The notes beneath the pieces were generated by a model, which did no database searches, was not told where the DNA came from, and was given only the letters and a program-made list of their open reading frames with translations. From positions 114,770-178,769 of the forward strand of contig NZ_JARXVH010000020.1 of the NCBI RefSeq assembly GCF_029892565.1: 64,000 nucleotides of DNA, given 5' to 3'. The position numbers and the translations under genes are program-made. This document shows positions 53,597 through 61,912 of this stretch, piece by piece (position 1 is the first letter of the stretch; every line of letters starts with the position of its first letter). This DNA comes from Streptomyces pseudovenezuelae. GTDB taxonomy: Bacteria; Actinomycetota; Actinomycetes; Streptomycetales; Streptomycetaceae.

Positions 53597-53620
53597 TATA
53601 CTATCGTCCTATTCAATAGG
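53597..53620. promoter_or_regulatory. Promoter -10 and TetR operator
   Basis: tatact (53597-53602) is a good -10 on the plus strand. It is followed by the perfect palindrome cctatt-c-aatagg (53608-53620). A repressor bound here would cover the start of transcription of the SnoaL-like gene. Confidence 0.5.
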
Positions 53621-53681
53621 CTCTTGCTGGAGCTAATTCGGCGAGGCATCTCGTCCACCGACCCACAACCGCGGAGTTCCC

Positions 53682-54263
53682 ATGGGCAGCAACGCCACCG
53701 ACAGCGCGCATTCCCTCTTCAGGGTCATAGAGACCGGTGACCCGGCGCTCGCCGCGGACGTCGTCCACGCCGACTTCCACAACCGGGAGGCAGTCAACTC
53801 TCCCGCCGCCTGCGCGATCCCCGGACCGGCCGGGGTGCTCGCCTCAAGTGCCTGGATGCGTTCGGCGTTCACCGACCTGCGCTTCCCCGTTCTCGACACG
53901 GGCGTCGACGACGAGCGCGGACAGGTGTTCGTCCGGGTGCGCATGCAGGGGCGGCACACCGGGCCGTTCGTGCTCTTCCGCGACGGGACGCTGGAGAGGG
54001 TCATGCCGCCGACCGGCCGCGAGTTGGACTATGAGCAGATCCACGTACTGACCGTGCGCGACGGGAAGGTGATCAGGCACGAGGCCGTCCGCGACGACAT
54101 GACCATGCTCGGCCAGCTCGGCACCTTCCCGCCGACCCCTGCCCTCATCGCGCGGCTCGCCGGCTGGAAGCTCACCGGCCGCGACCGGCGCGCGGCGGCA
54201 GCCGTCTCAACGCGTGCGGCAGAGGCCGCGCAGTATGCGGAAGGCACGGGGACGGCGCGGTGA
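53682..54263 (+). CDS. SnoaL-like/ester cyclase-family protein
   Basis: 193 residues. FRVIETGDPALAADVVHADF, HNREAVNSP and ERVMPPTGRELDYEQIHVLT with VRDGKVIRHEAVRDDMTMLG give the NTF2-like cone fold of SnoaL-type polyketide cyclases and related stress proteins. A long C-terminal tail (AAAAVSTRAAEAAQYAE) is unusual. Its stop overlaps the next start (GTGA). Probably a small-molecule binding or isomerase protein, controlled by the divergent TetR. Confidence 0.82.
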   Translation: MGSNATDSAHSLFRVIETGDPALAADVVHADFHNREAVNSPAACAIPGPAGVLASSAWMRSAFTDLRFPVLDTGVDDERGQVFVRVRMQGRHTGPFVLFRDGTLERVMPPTGRELDYEQIHVLTVRDGKVIRHEAVRDDMTMLGQLGTFPPTPALIARLAGWKLTGRDRRAAAAVSTRAAEAAQYAEGTGTAR

Positions 54264-55267
54264 ACCACTTCGGCATGACGCTGCGCGGCTGGCGCGAGCG
54301 CATGTCGCCGCAGGACAGCGGGCTGGAGGCCGGCGGGGAGCGGCGCATCCCTGGACTGCGCCGCGAAGAACTGGCCCGTCTGGCAGGTGTATCGGTCGAC
54401 TACCTGGTGCTGCTGGAACAGGGCCGCGCACGCAATCCCTCGGCCCAAGTGGTCACCGCCCTGGCACGCGCACTGCGTCTCGACCCGTCCGAGCGTGACC
54501 ATTTGTTTCGCTGCGCCAACCTCGAACCGCCCTCCGCCGGGAACGTCTCCAGGCGCATACCCATGAGCGTGCAGCGACTGGTACACCGGTTGGGAGCGGT
54601 CCCCGCCGGGGTCTTCGCCGCTGACTGGACCATCATCGGCTGGAACAGGATGTGGACGGCCACGGTCGGCGATCCCCGCACGTACGGCTGGGAAGCGGAC
54701 AATCTCGTCGCAGGGATGTTCCAGACGAGAGCCAGCCGAGACCGGGACCCGAATGCGGCATGGCCCGTTCGGACATGGAGAGGCAGTGATTCCGAGGTGG
54801 AGGACCTCGTCGCCGACCTGCGCGTGACAGCGGCCGCCCATCCCCGCGATGCACGACTCTCCTCACTCGTCGAAGGCCTGCTTCGACGGGAACCGGCGTT
54901 CGCCCGACTGTGGTTCAACGGCACGGCCGGCCCCTGGACCGGCGACCGCAAGACCATCGAACATCCAACGTTGGGTGCCATCACCATCGACGTCGACGTT
55001 CTGATGCCTGCCGGCACCAACCTCAAGGTTCTCACGTGTACGACTGCGGCCGAGACCACCGACGCAGAGAAGATGGACGCTCTGCGTGCGGCCTGGCATC
55101 TGGAGGGAAAGGGGCTGGACGTCTCGCCCGAGGACTGTGACCCGGGCTGCCGCCTGCATCATCTGTCGGTCGAGTACGGAGTGAACCAGCAGACACTGCG
55201 CACGTGGGTGGGTGCGCCGTTCCGAGCAGGAGGACGCGACGGTCGGTGGGCTGAGAGCCCAGGCTGA
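54260..55267 (+). CDS. XRE regulator with MmyB-like domain
   Basis: 335 residues from a GTG coupled to the preceding gene. The helix-turn-helix is IPGLRREELARLAGVSVDYL with VLLEQGRARNPSAQVVTALA. The MmyB-like part has DWTIIGWNRMWTATVGDP and GLLRREPAFARLWFNGTAG. The last 40 residues (GVNQQTLRTWVGA) look like an IS3-type OrfA helix-turn-helix, not like MmyB, so the native end may be replaced. It is co-transcribed with the SnoaL-like gene. Confidence 0.85.
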   Translation: MNHFGMTLRGWRERMSPQDSGLEAGGERRIPGLRREELARLAGVSVDYLVLLEQGRARNPSAQVVTALARALRLDPSERDHLFRCANLEPPSAGNVSRRIPMSVQRLVHRLGAVPAGVFAADWTIIGWNRMWTATVGDPRTYGWEADNLVAGMFQTRASRDRDPNAAWPVRTWRGSDSEVEDLVADLRVTAAAHPRDARLSSLVEGLLRREPAFARLWFNGTAGPWTGDRKTIEHPTLGAITIDVDVLMPAGTNLKVLTCTTAAETTDAEKMDALRAAWHLEGKGLDVSPEDCDPGCRLHHLSVEYGVNQQTLRTWVGAPFRAGGRDGRWAESPG

Positions 55268-55662
55268 TATGGGCGCGCACGGAGGAGGCGTCGGCCCACA
55301 GGTCGCGGCAGAGGGCACCGACGAGATAGGAACACTCCGCCTCATTCGCAGGGAAGCACACGGCAGCGGGGGAGAGAGGGTGCTGCGTGCTGTGGGGACC
55401 ACGCAGTGGGGTTTGCCGGTCCGACGTTCCCGAGAGGTTCTGGAAGATCTCTGAGAGTCGGCGGTGGAACCACGCAGGTCGCAGGCCACACACGGTCGAG
55501 ATGTCGGCCCGTTTCTCAGGAAGATCCCAGAACCTTGATCGCGATCAGCCTTGTCGCTCTCCCGGCCACGTCGTCGCCGAGGTCGGCCTGTGGGTGGCAC
55601 CGGCGGTGAGGCGCAGGTCCATGGGGCGTGTCGAACACGGACAAAGCCCTGTCGACCTTGCA
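55268..55662. other. Intergenic, no gene seen
   Basis: About 395 bp between the XRE gene and the LacI promoter. Minus-strand frames show some coding-like stretches (AECSYLVGALCRDLWADASS) but no start or family. Confidence 0.35.
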
Positions 55663-55690
55663 TTGACGCTCGAACACAGGGGTGTAAACC
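55663..55690 (+). promoter_or_regulatory. HrdB-type promoter of the LacI gene
   Basis: ttgacg (55663-55668) and taaacc (55685-55690) are 16 bp apart. The expected start of transcription is at about 55697, at the GTG of the LacI gene, so its message should be leaderless. Confidence 0.45.
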
Positions 55691-55697
55691 TCGGCAC

Positions 55698-55844
55698 GTG
55701 CAGGTGACGATTCGAGAAGTTGCGAAGGTGGCCGGGGTTTCCCCGTCCACGGTGTCCCGGGCGCTGACGCCGGACGGAACCATCAGTGCGGCGACCCGGG
55801 AGAGGGTCCAGGCCGCCGCCGACCGGCTCGGCTACCAGCTGTCG
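55698..55844 (+). pseudogene. LacI-family regulator, cut after the helix-turn-helix
   Basis: VQVTIREVAKVAGVSPSTVS, then RALTPDGTISAATRERVQAA and ADRLGYQ, is a perfect LacI DNA-binding start. After LGYQ the sequence is that of an IS110 gene in antisense. About 46 residues remain before the join; the frame stops at 55883. The ligand domain is gone. It may still give a small DNA-binding peptide. Confidence 0.8.
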
Positions 55845-55942
55845 AAGACCTTCTTGTCGGCCGGAGTCAGCCCGTGCCCGTGATGAGAGCTCCTGCCGAC
55901 GGCCAGGGCGAGGAACAAGCCCACGTCTTCGGTGTCGAACAT
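55845..55942 (-). pseudogene. IS110-family transposase, N-terminal remnant
   Basis: From the ATG at 55942 the minus strand reads MFDTEDVGLFLALAVGRSS, HHGHGLTPADKKVFDS. The IS110 first block is FLGLDVGK; here the catalytic Asp is Ala (LALAVGR). It is joined directly to the LacI stump. Upstream 55943-56225 nothing was identified. Confidence 0.7.
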
Positions 55943-56225
55943 CGCGTTCTTCCAGGGGAGTTGAACGTGCCGCCCTCGGCAGTGGTGTCGTACGCGCGCA
56001 TCCACGTTATGCAGACCTGCCGCCCGCGAGCTGTCCGGCGTTGCGCCGGACCGAGTGGTGGCCGGACCTCACATCAGCGTTTCCGACGGCACCTCCCGGG
56101 CCCGGCGACACCACCCCCCAGGTCATGCCTTCGACAGGGGGACACAGTCATGCCGGGCCCGGAGGCCAGCGGCCCTCTTGCAGGACCGCGGAAAACGTAA
56201 CGAGGGCGGGCCCCTGCGGGGGAGG

Positions 56226-57140
56226 TCAGTCGACGGTGAGGACGAGCTTTCCGCGGCTGTGGCCGGCGTCGCTGGCCTGCTGCGCCTTGGCCGCGTCGGC
56301 AAGCGGGTAGGTTGCGCCGACCGTGGTCATCAGTGTGCCGTCGGCGGCCTGCCGGGCCAGTTCGGCCAGCCGGGTGGCCGAGCGCCGCGCCGGGCCCTCG
56401 GCGAAGACGACACCGAGTTCGCGGGCGCGGAAGTCGGCGGTGGTGACGATCCGGTCGGTGCCGCCGCGCAGGGTGATGGAGTCCTCCAGCGCGCCCTTGC
56501 CCGCGGCGTCGAGCACCGCGTCCACGCCGCCTGGGGCGAGCGCACGCACCCGCTCGACCAGGCCCTCGCCGTAGACCAGCGCGGTGGCGCCGAGCGAGGT
56601 CACGTACTCCTGGTTGGCCGGGCCGGCGGTGCCGATGACGCGGGCACCGCGGGCGACGGCGAGCTGGACGGCGATGGTGCCCAGCGCGCCGGACGCGCCG
56701 TGGATCAGCAGGGTCTCGCCGGTTTTGATGTCGAGCAGGTCCAGGACGCGGTCGGCGCCGTCGCTCGCTACGGGCAGGGCGGCCGCGTGCGTCCAGTCCA
56801 GGCCGGCCGGCTTGGGGGCGAGGGTGATCGCAGTGGCCAGCGCGTACTGGGCGTAGGCGCCGGTGTCGGACCAGCCCAGCACTTCGTCGCCCACCTTCAG
56901 ATGGTCGACGCCCTCGCCGACGGCGTCGACGATCCCGGCGATCTCCCCGCCGGGGACGGCGGGCAGGGTGGTGGGGAAGATGGCTTCCATGATCCCGGAG
57001 CGGATCTTGCCGTCCACCGGGTTGACGCCGACAGCCTGTACACGCACGCGGACCTGGCCGGAGCCGGGCTCGGGGACCTCGGTCTGCGCCTCGTGCAGGA
57101 CCTCGGTGCCGCCGAACGTGTCGAAAACGATGGCCTTCAT
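56226..57140 (-). CDS. Zinc-less quinone oxidoreductase (MDR family)
   Basis: 304 residues from the ATG at 57140. KAIVFDTFGGTEVLHEAQTE, PGGEIAGIVDAVGEGVDHLK and the NADPH motif LLIHGASGALGTIAVQLAVA are standard for the QOR group. The end PLADAAKAQQASDAGHSRGK is typical. It is similar in plan to the genes at 42571 and 61913. A single gene; 5' region 57141-57250 has AT-rich repeats (gtggcta twice) that could bind a regulator. Confidence 0.88.
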   Translation of the reverse strand: MKAIVFDTFGGTEVLHEAQTEVPEPGSGQVRVRVQAVGVNPVDGKIRSGIMEAIFPTTLPAVPGGEIAGIVDAVGEGVDHLKVGDEVLGWSDTGAYAQYALATAITLAPKPAGLDWTHAAALPVASDGADRVLDLLDIKTGETLLIHGASGALGTIAVQLAVARGARVIGTAGPANQEYVTSLGATALVYGEGLVERVRALAPGGVDAVLDAAGKGALEDSITLRGGTDRIVTTADFRARELGVVFAEGPARRSATRLAELARQAADGTLMTTVGATYPLADAAKAQQASDAGHSRGKLVLTVD

Positions 57141-57335
57141 CACTGTGACTCCTTCGATGAGTTGATCCGGCGAAACCAAGTAGGTGGCTAGACACCGAAA
57201 ATGTGACGCCGGTCTTGTGGCTAACCAAATAACTGTTGGATGGGCTCGTTCGCGGGCTGGAGCCGCAGAACTTCGGGCCGCCTGCCCGCGCCCGGCGCTG
57301 TTCAGCAGCGTCGGGGCCTGATCAGGGGCTGCCAG

Positions 57336-57480
57336 TCACTGTCTGTGCAGCTCCAGCACGCCCACCTCGGGATGCTGGCAGCGCTCGGAGGCAATGAGTG
57401 GGTTCACCTCGTGCATCCGTGGGACCAGGACGTGCGTCAGTGCTGTGGCAATCTTTCCGGCCCTGCCGCGGGTGTCGTGC
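57336..57480 (-). pseudogene. XRE (MmyB-like) regulator, C-terminal remnant
   Basis: GRAGKIATALTHVLVPRMHE, VNPLIASERCQHPEVGVLEL matches the block GRAGEIVAALLEVSPEFAEI...HPELGELELY of the intact XRE gene at 59914. The first part and the last strands are lost. The rest of 57141-57616 has no supported gene. Confidence 0.5.
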
Positions 57481-57616
57481 AGGGGACCTGGGGGTCGGGT
57501 CCGAGTTGATCGTCGGGGCTGGAGTCCGTGGCAGGCGGGAATCGAGGACGGGTTCCTACGAGTTCAGCACGGCTGGAACGACCGGGCTGGGACTCCGGTG
57601 CCGCTGCTTCGGGCCG

Positions 57617-58147
57617 TCACTCGGCCCGAAGCAGCGGCTGCTCGCTGTTGTCCTTTGTTTCGATGACGTGGACGCACCGGTCGAGGGCGGCCACCATGTA
57701 GCGGCGCCAGAGCGGGGCGAAGGGACCGGCCAGGATCCAGCGGCGGCCGGGCAGCGGCTTGAACTCGTAGGTCCAGCGGATGAGTGTGCCGTCACCGTCG
57801 GGGTTGACGTTGAACTCGCCCCGGATGCCGGCCGCGAGGCGGGAGAGGACATTGGTGAAGCCGGTCAGCTGGTAGGCGAAGCTGGAGCCCAGTACGTACT
57901 CGGTGAGTTCTTCGTTGGCCTGGGAACCGTCGTCGAACTGCGGGTTTCTTCGCGCTCCCGCGTGGTCCCATGCCTCGGTCTGGTTCTTCACGCTGCTTAT
58001 GCCAGGGAACGGGGCCACCGGGCGGAAGACGGTGGGGAGGTCGATGGGCACCAGGATGCGGAAGGCGTCCTGGGGTGCCGTGTGGGTCCGCTGCTGGACG
58101 GTGATGGTGACGGTCTTGTCGGCTGGGCCGATGAGGAGTGTGGTCAT
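57617..58147 (-). CDS. SRPBCC-family (polyketide cyclase-like) protein
   Basis: 176 residues. VTITVQQRTHTAPQDAFRIL, then YVLGSSFAYQLTGFTNVLSR, EFNVNPDGDGTLIRWTYEFK and GRRWILAGPFAPLWRRYMVA show the START/SRPBCC hot-dog-like helix-grip fold with a long hydrophobic cavity. Members bind or cyclise small hydrophobic ligands. It follows the broken old yellow enzyme gene by 4 bp, so they formed an operon. Confidence 0.82.
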   Translation of the reverse strand: MTTLLIGPADKTVTITVQQRTHTAPQDAFRILVPIDLPTVFRPVAPFPGISSVKNQTEAWDHAGARRNPQFDDGSQANEELTEYVLGSSFAYQLTGFTNVLSRLAAGIRGEFNVNPDGDGTLIRWTYEFKPLPGRRWILAGPFAPLWRRYMVAALDRCVHVIETKDNSEQPLLRAE

Positions 58148-58151
58148 GGTT

Positions 58152-58655
58152 CAGCTCTCCGTGGTGGTGGGGAGGGTGGGGTAGTCGGTGTAGCCGCGGT
58201 GGTCGCCGCCGTAGAAGGCGGCGGGGTCGGGCTCGTTGAGCGGGACGCCCGTGCGGAGGCGGTGGGGCAGGTCGGGGTTGGCCAGTGCCGTGGCGCCGAC
58301 CGGCGACGGGCGTGTGGTGGTGCGGGGCGTTGTCCGGGTGGGAGATACCGCCGGTGTGCATCAGCTGGACCACGATGCGCCCGGCCTCGGCGTGGACGGC
58401 GTCGGTGGCCTTGTGCCGGCCGGCGATGTGCGCGTCAGTGTGGATTCCCGGCGTCAGCAGGTAACCCTGACCGTCTTCGGACGGCTGGGTGCCCTCGGTG
58501 ATGGTCAGGGCCATGGAGGCCCGCTGCCGGTAGTACTCGACATTGAGCTCGCTGGCAGGCCGTCCGCCAGGGAGCGGTCACGGCTCATGGGCGCCATGAA
58601 GAGCCGGTGCGGCAGCTTCATGGCACCGATGGTGACAGGGGGTCCAGACAGTCAT
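58152..58655 (-). pseudogene. Old yellow enzyme (alkene reductase), large internal deletion
   Basis: The start LTIGAMKLPHRLFMAPMSRD RSLAD... is followed by a frame change to NVEYYRQRASMALTITEGTQ and GRIVVQLMHTGGISHPDN. Then about 200 residues are missing: the sequence jumps, in a third frame, to TALANPDLPHRLRTGVPLNE and FYGGDHRGYTDYPTLP, the normal end. The FMN barrel is incomplete. Upstream of the SRPBCC gene. Confidence 0.75.
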
Positions 58656-58705
58656 GGGGAGCGCTTTCTGCTGCAGGGGGACCGGAGGCCGCCGAAGGGG
58701 GAGGG

Positions 58706-59656
58706 CTAGAGGGAGGCGAGCGCGCGTACGCGGTCGGCGACGGCCCGGCGGGCGATGTCGATGTCGAAGGCGATGGAGTCGAACTCGTGCGGGACACCGG
58801 GGTGAAGATGGAACTCCACGGGTACGCCGGCGCGGCTGAGTTTGAGGGCGTAGGCGAGGTCCTCGTCGCGGAAGGCGTCGAGCTGGCCGACCTCGATGTA
58901 GGCGGGAGGCAGACCGGTCGCGTCCTTGAGGCGGGCCGGGGCGGCCGTGGCGGGTACGTCGGGTCCGCCCGCAGCGTCGCCGAGCAGGGCCGGCCAGGCG
59001 GTGCGGCTGTCGTCGTAGGACCACAGCAGGTAGGGCTCGATGTGCGGGTCGGGCGTGGTGGTGCGGTCGTCGAGCATCGGCATGAGCAGGATCTGCCGGG
59101 CGATCACCGGGCCGCCGCGCTCCCGGGCGAGGATCGACAGCGCCGCGGCCAGTCCGCCTCCGGCGCTGTCGCCCATCACACCGATCCGCGCAGGGTCGAC
59201 ACCCAGCTCGCCGGCGTGCTCGTGCAGCCAGCGCAGGGCGGTGTACCCGTCCTCGACCGGTGTGGGGAAGGGGTGTTCGGGGGCCCGGCGGTACTCGACC
59301 GACAGCATCGGCACCCCGCTCGCGGAGACGTAGCGGGATATGGGGCCGTCGAACAGATCGATGTGGCCGAAGATGTAACCGCCGCCGTGGAAGAACAACG
59401 CGGCCGGACCGCTGGGGGCGCCCGTCTTGGCGTACCAGCGCATGGTGATCTTCGTGCCGTCGTCCGCGGTCGCGTAGTACTCGGTGGTCGTGACGTCGGC
59501 CGGGACCGGCTGGGCCGCCGAAGCGGCACCGATGATCGGTTCCCACATGGCGCGGCGCGCGCCGACGTCGCCGACCGGCGGAGGGGTGGCACCCGCCATG
59601 GACTCGGCCATGGGGGCGAACACCTGGGCGAACTCGGGGTCGAAACTGAGTGACAT
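58706..59656 (-). CDS. HSL-family alpha/beta hydrolase (esterase)
   Basis: 316 residues from the ATG at 59656. The oxyanion motif is FFHGGGYIFGHID, the nucleophile elbow GDSAGGG, and the acid/His are in the region EVGQLDAFRDED and HPGVPHEFDSIAF. This is the hormone-sensitive-lipase group, usually active on short acyl esters. 50 bp upstream of the old yellow enzyme remnant on the same strand, so it likely led that operon. Confidence 0.88.
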   Translation of the reverse strand: MSLSFDPEFAQVFAPMAESMAGATPPPVGDVGARRAMWEPIIGAASAAQPVPADVTTTEYYATADDGTKITMRWYAKTGAPSGPAALFFHGGGYIFGHIDLFDGPISRYVSASGVPMLSVEYRRAPEHPFPTPVEDGYTALRWLHEHAGELGVDPARIGVMGDSAGGGLAAALSILARERGGPVIARQILLMPMLDDRTTTPDPHIEPYLLWSYDDSRTAWPALLGDAAGGPDVPATAAPARLKDATGLPPAYIEVGQLDAFRDEDLAYALKLSRAGVPVEFHLHPGVPHEFDSIAFDIDIARRAVADRVRALASL

Positions 59657-59913
59657 GACTGTCCTGCCTTCATGGCTGGTTTGGTCTGATCTGGTCATTC
59701 GTGGAATCAGCGGGCCCAGAAGTTCCGGGTTCGGCAGGCGAGGGTTTGCCGTTGGGCGGCTCAGCAGACCTGACCCTCTGGAATCCCGCGCCGGCTCGGC
59801 CGCCAATCAGGAGACGCGACACGCTCCACGCAATGTGCTTCAGTTTTGAAGCGTTTGGTAAGGACACTCCGGTTTCGAAGCGGCATCACAGGGTGAGAGG
59901 GCGGCGACTGCCG

Positions 59914-60741
59914 CTAGGGACCGACAGCGAACAGCATCTGCAGCTTGCCCCGGCTGGGGGAGCCGGGCGTGGCGGTGAAGACCAGCAGCTGCTGGCACTG
60001 CTCGGGATCTATCAGCATCTCGGAGTAGAGCTCCAGTTCCCCCAGCTCGGGGTGCAGGTAGCGCTTGAGGTCGTGGTGATGGGTTACCCCCACCTCGTGC
60101 AACCGCCAGATCTCCGCGAACTCGGGACTGACCTCGAGCAGGGCCGCGACGATCTCACCGGCCCTACCCGTTGGATCGGCCGTGTAGGCGTCCCGGATCT
60201 CCGCGGCGAAAACCCTGCCCCGCAGCGAATGGTCCTCCACCGGATACAGGCCGCGGACCTGCGGGTCATGGGTGAACCAGCGGTAGACCAGGTACCGGGA
60301 CAGACCCGAGTAGCGGGTGAAGTCACCGAGCAGCGCAACCGCCGGAGGTGTCTGCAGGAGCGCCTCACCGAACCGCGACATCAACATCGCCGGAACATTC
60401 CGGAGGCCGCCGACGATCCGCATCATGGTGGGACCGACATGATCATCTCGTATGATCCGCTGGGGTGCAGGGATGCCGCCGAGGGTGAAGAGGTGGTCGC
60501 GCTCGTTCAGGTTGAGCCGCATCGCCCGGGCGATCGCAACGAGCATCCGCTCCGAGGGCGCCGGACCACGCTGCTGCTCGATACGGCTGTAGTAGTCGGC
60601 TGACATACCGGCCAGCGCCGCCACCTCCTCGCGCCGCAGCCCGCCGGTGCGGCGCCGCTGTCCGCGAGGAAGCCCGACATCCTCCGGCTGCAACACCTCA
60701 CGACGCGCGCGAAGAAAATCCGCCAGCAACACCCGGTCCAT
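59914..60741 (-). CDS. XRE regulator with MmyB-like domain
   Basis: 275 residues from the ATG at 60741. The helix-turn-helix is TGGLRREEVAALAGMSADYY with SRIEQQRGPAPSERMLVAI. The MmyB-like domain has LMSRFGEALLQTPPAVALLG, YRWFTHDPQVRGLYPVEDH and LHPELGELELYSEMLIDPEQ. It lies between the isochorismatase-like and HSL hydrolase genes on the same strand, with about 150-260 bp on each side. Its ligand is unknown. Confidence 0.87.
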   Translation of the reverse strand: MDRVLLADFLRARREVLQPEDVGLPRGQRRRTGGLRREEVAALAGMSADYYSRIEQQRGPAPSERMLVAIARAMRLNLNERDHLFTLGGIPAPQRIIRDDHVGPTMMRIVGGLRNVPAMLMSRFGEALLQTPPAVALLGDFTRYSGLSRYLVYRWFTHDPQVRGLYPVEDHSLRGRVFAAEIRDAYTADPTGRAGEIVAALLEVSPEFAEIWRLHEVGVTHHHDLKRYLHPELGELELYSEMLIDPEQCQQLLVFTATPGSPSRGKLQMLFAVGP

Positions 60742-60893
60742 CGTCCGACCTCCTCTGTTCGACACACCCATCCTGGCGCGGACGGAAGAGCGGATGAAGG
60801 GCCACTTCATCAGGGGACGAGTTGTCCGTGGCTGGGCGACAGCGGTGCACAGGGACAGCCGGACGGCCCTCATCCGCCCCCGGGCGGCATGCC

Positions 60894-61532
60894 TCATGCC
60901 GAACTCGGCCCAGCCTGCTGGAGGGCGGACAGGTAGGACTGGACGCCTATGGCCATGGTCGGCACGTGCTCGCGCATCAGCCGCTGGAAGTGGGGTGCGG
61001 TCGTGGAACGGTGGTCCACGGTGAACTCCCCGGCCAGGGAGAACCAGGTGATCGGGGAGGCGCCGGCCTGCATCATGCGCTCGACCGCGACGGCGTGGGT
61101 TTCGGCTGTCAGGCTCGCTGTGGCGTCCACGACCAGGTAGACCTCGTAGTCCTCGCGCAGCGCGCCCAGCACGGTCTGCAGGACGCATCCCTCGGTGGAC
61201 ACGCCCGCGATGGCGAGCTTGCGGCGCCCGGTCTCGCGTACGGCTCGTGCGAAGTCCGCGTCCAGAAAGCCGTTGAAGTTGCCGCCCCGTTCGATCACGG
61301 GGTGGTCCCCGATCGTTTCCTTCAGTTGCGGGTAGAGCGGTCCGGACGGCTTGTCGGGCCGGCCGTTGGTCACTACCAGGCCGCTTTCGTACCGCAGGGC
61401 TGTCTTTGCCAGTCCGACCACGTTGTTGATGTGCTCCGCCGTGTCGTGCGACCGCAGCACGTTGGCGAAACCGACGGCGTGGTCCACCAGGACGATTGTG
61501 GTGTTCTCGGGGGTCAGTGGTTCGAGGTTCAC
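60894..61532 (-). CDS. Isochorismatase-like hydrolase (YcaC type)
   Basis: 212 residues. NTTIVLVDHAVGFANVLRSH has the catalytic Asp; IERGGNFNGFLDADFARAVR follows; the nucleophile Cys is in GVSTEGCVLQTVLGAL. WFSLAGEFTVDHR near the end is typical of YcaC-like cysteine hydrolases, often active on amides or unknown substrates. A single gene upstream of the XRE regulator. Confidence 0.87.
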   Translation of the reverse strand: MNLEPLTPENTTIVLVDHAVGFANVLRSHDTAEHINNVVGLAKTALRYESGLVVTNGRPDKPSGPLYPQLKETIGDHPVIERGGNFNGFLDADFARAVRETGRRKLAIAGVSTEGCVLQTVLGALREDYEVYLVVDATASLTAETHAVAVERMMQAGASPITWFSLAGEFTVDHRSTTAPHFQRLMREHVPTMAIGVQSYLSALQQAGPSSA

Positions 61533-61649
61533 GAGGTGCTCCGATGGCTGGCGACGGTACTGATGACCGTCGCGGCATGAGTGGAATCAACGTTGTCGAT
61601 GACCGCTGTGCGCCGGGTCGGCGAGTGCGGAGAACCGGATCAGAGAACG

Positions 61650-61840
61650 ACGGGATCCTGATGCCAGTGAGGCGGCCATCTTGGAGGCCGGACGCTCCGC
61701 GTTCGCCGAACGCGGTGACAGCCGCGCCATCATCCGGGAGATCGCCCGGCGGGCCGGCGTCGCCTGCGGCCTGGCGATGTGGAACTGTCCGTCGAAGGAA
61801 CAGCTGGTCATCGTCTCGATGACCAGAGCCGCCCGGCCTG
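61650..61840 (+). pseudogene. TetR-family regulator, helix-turn-helix remnant
   Basis: SEAAILEAGRSAFAERG, then SRAIIREIARRAGVACGLAM and FPSKEQL-like PSKEQLVIVSMT form the first three helices of a TetR regulator. No start precedes it and the rest is non-native. The rest of 61533-61912 shows no gene. Confidence 0.5.
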
Positions 61841-61912
61841 TACGAGCGTCCCAGGGCTGCGTCGCGCGCAGGGAGCAAGCCGGCGGCAGCACCCTGTGAA
61901 GGGCGATGCTGC

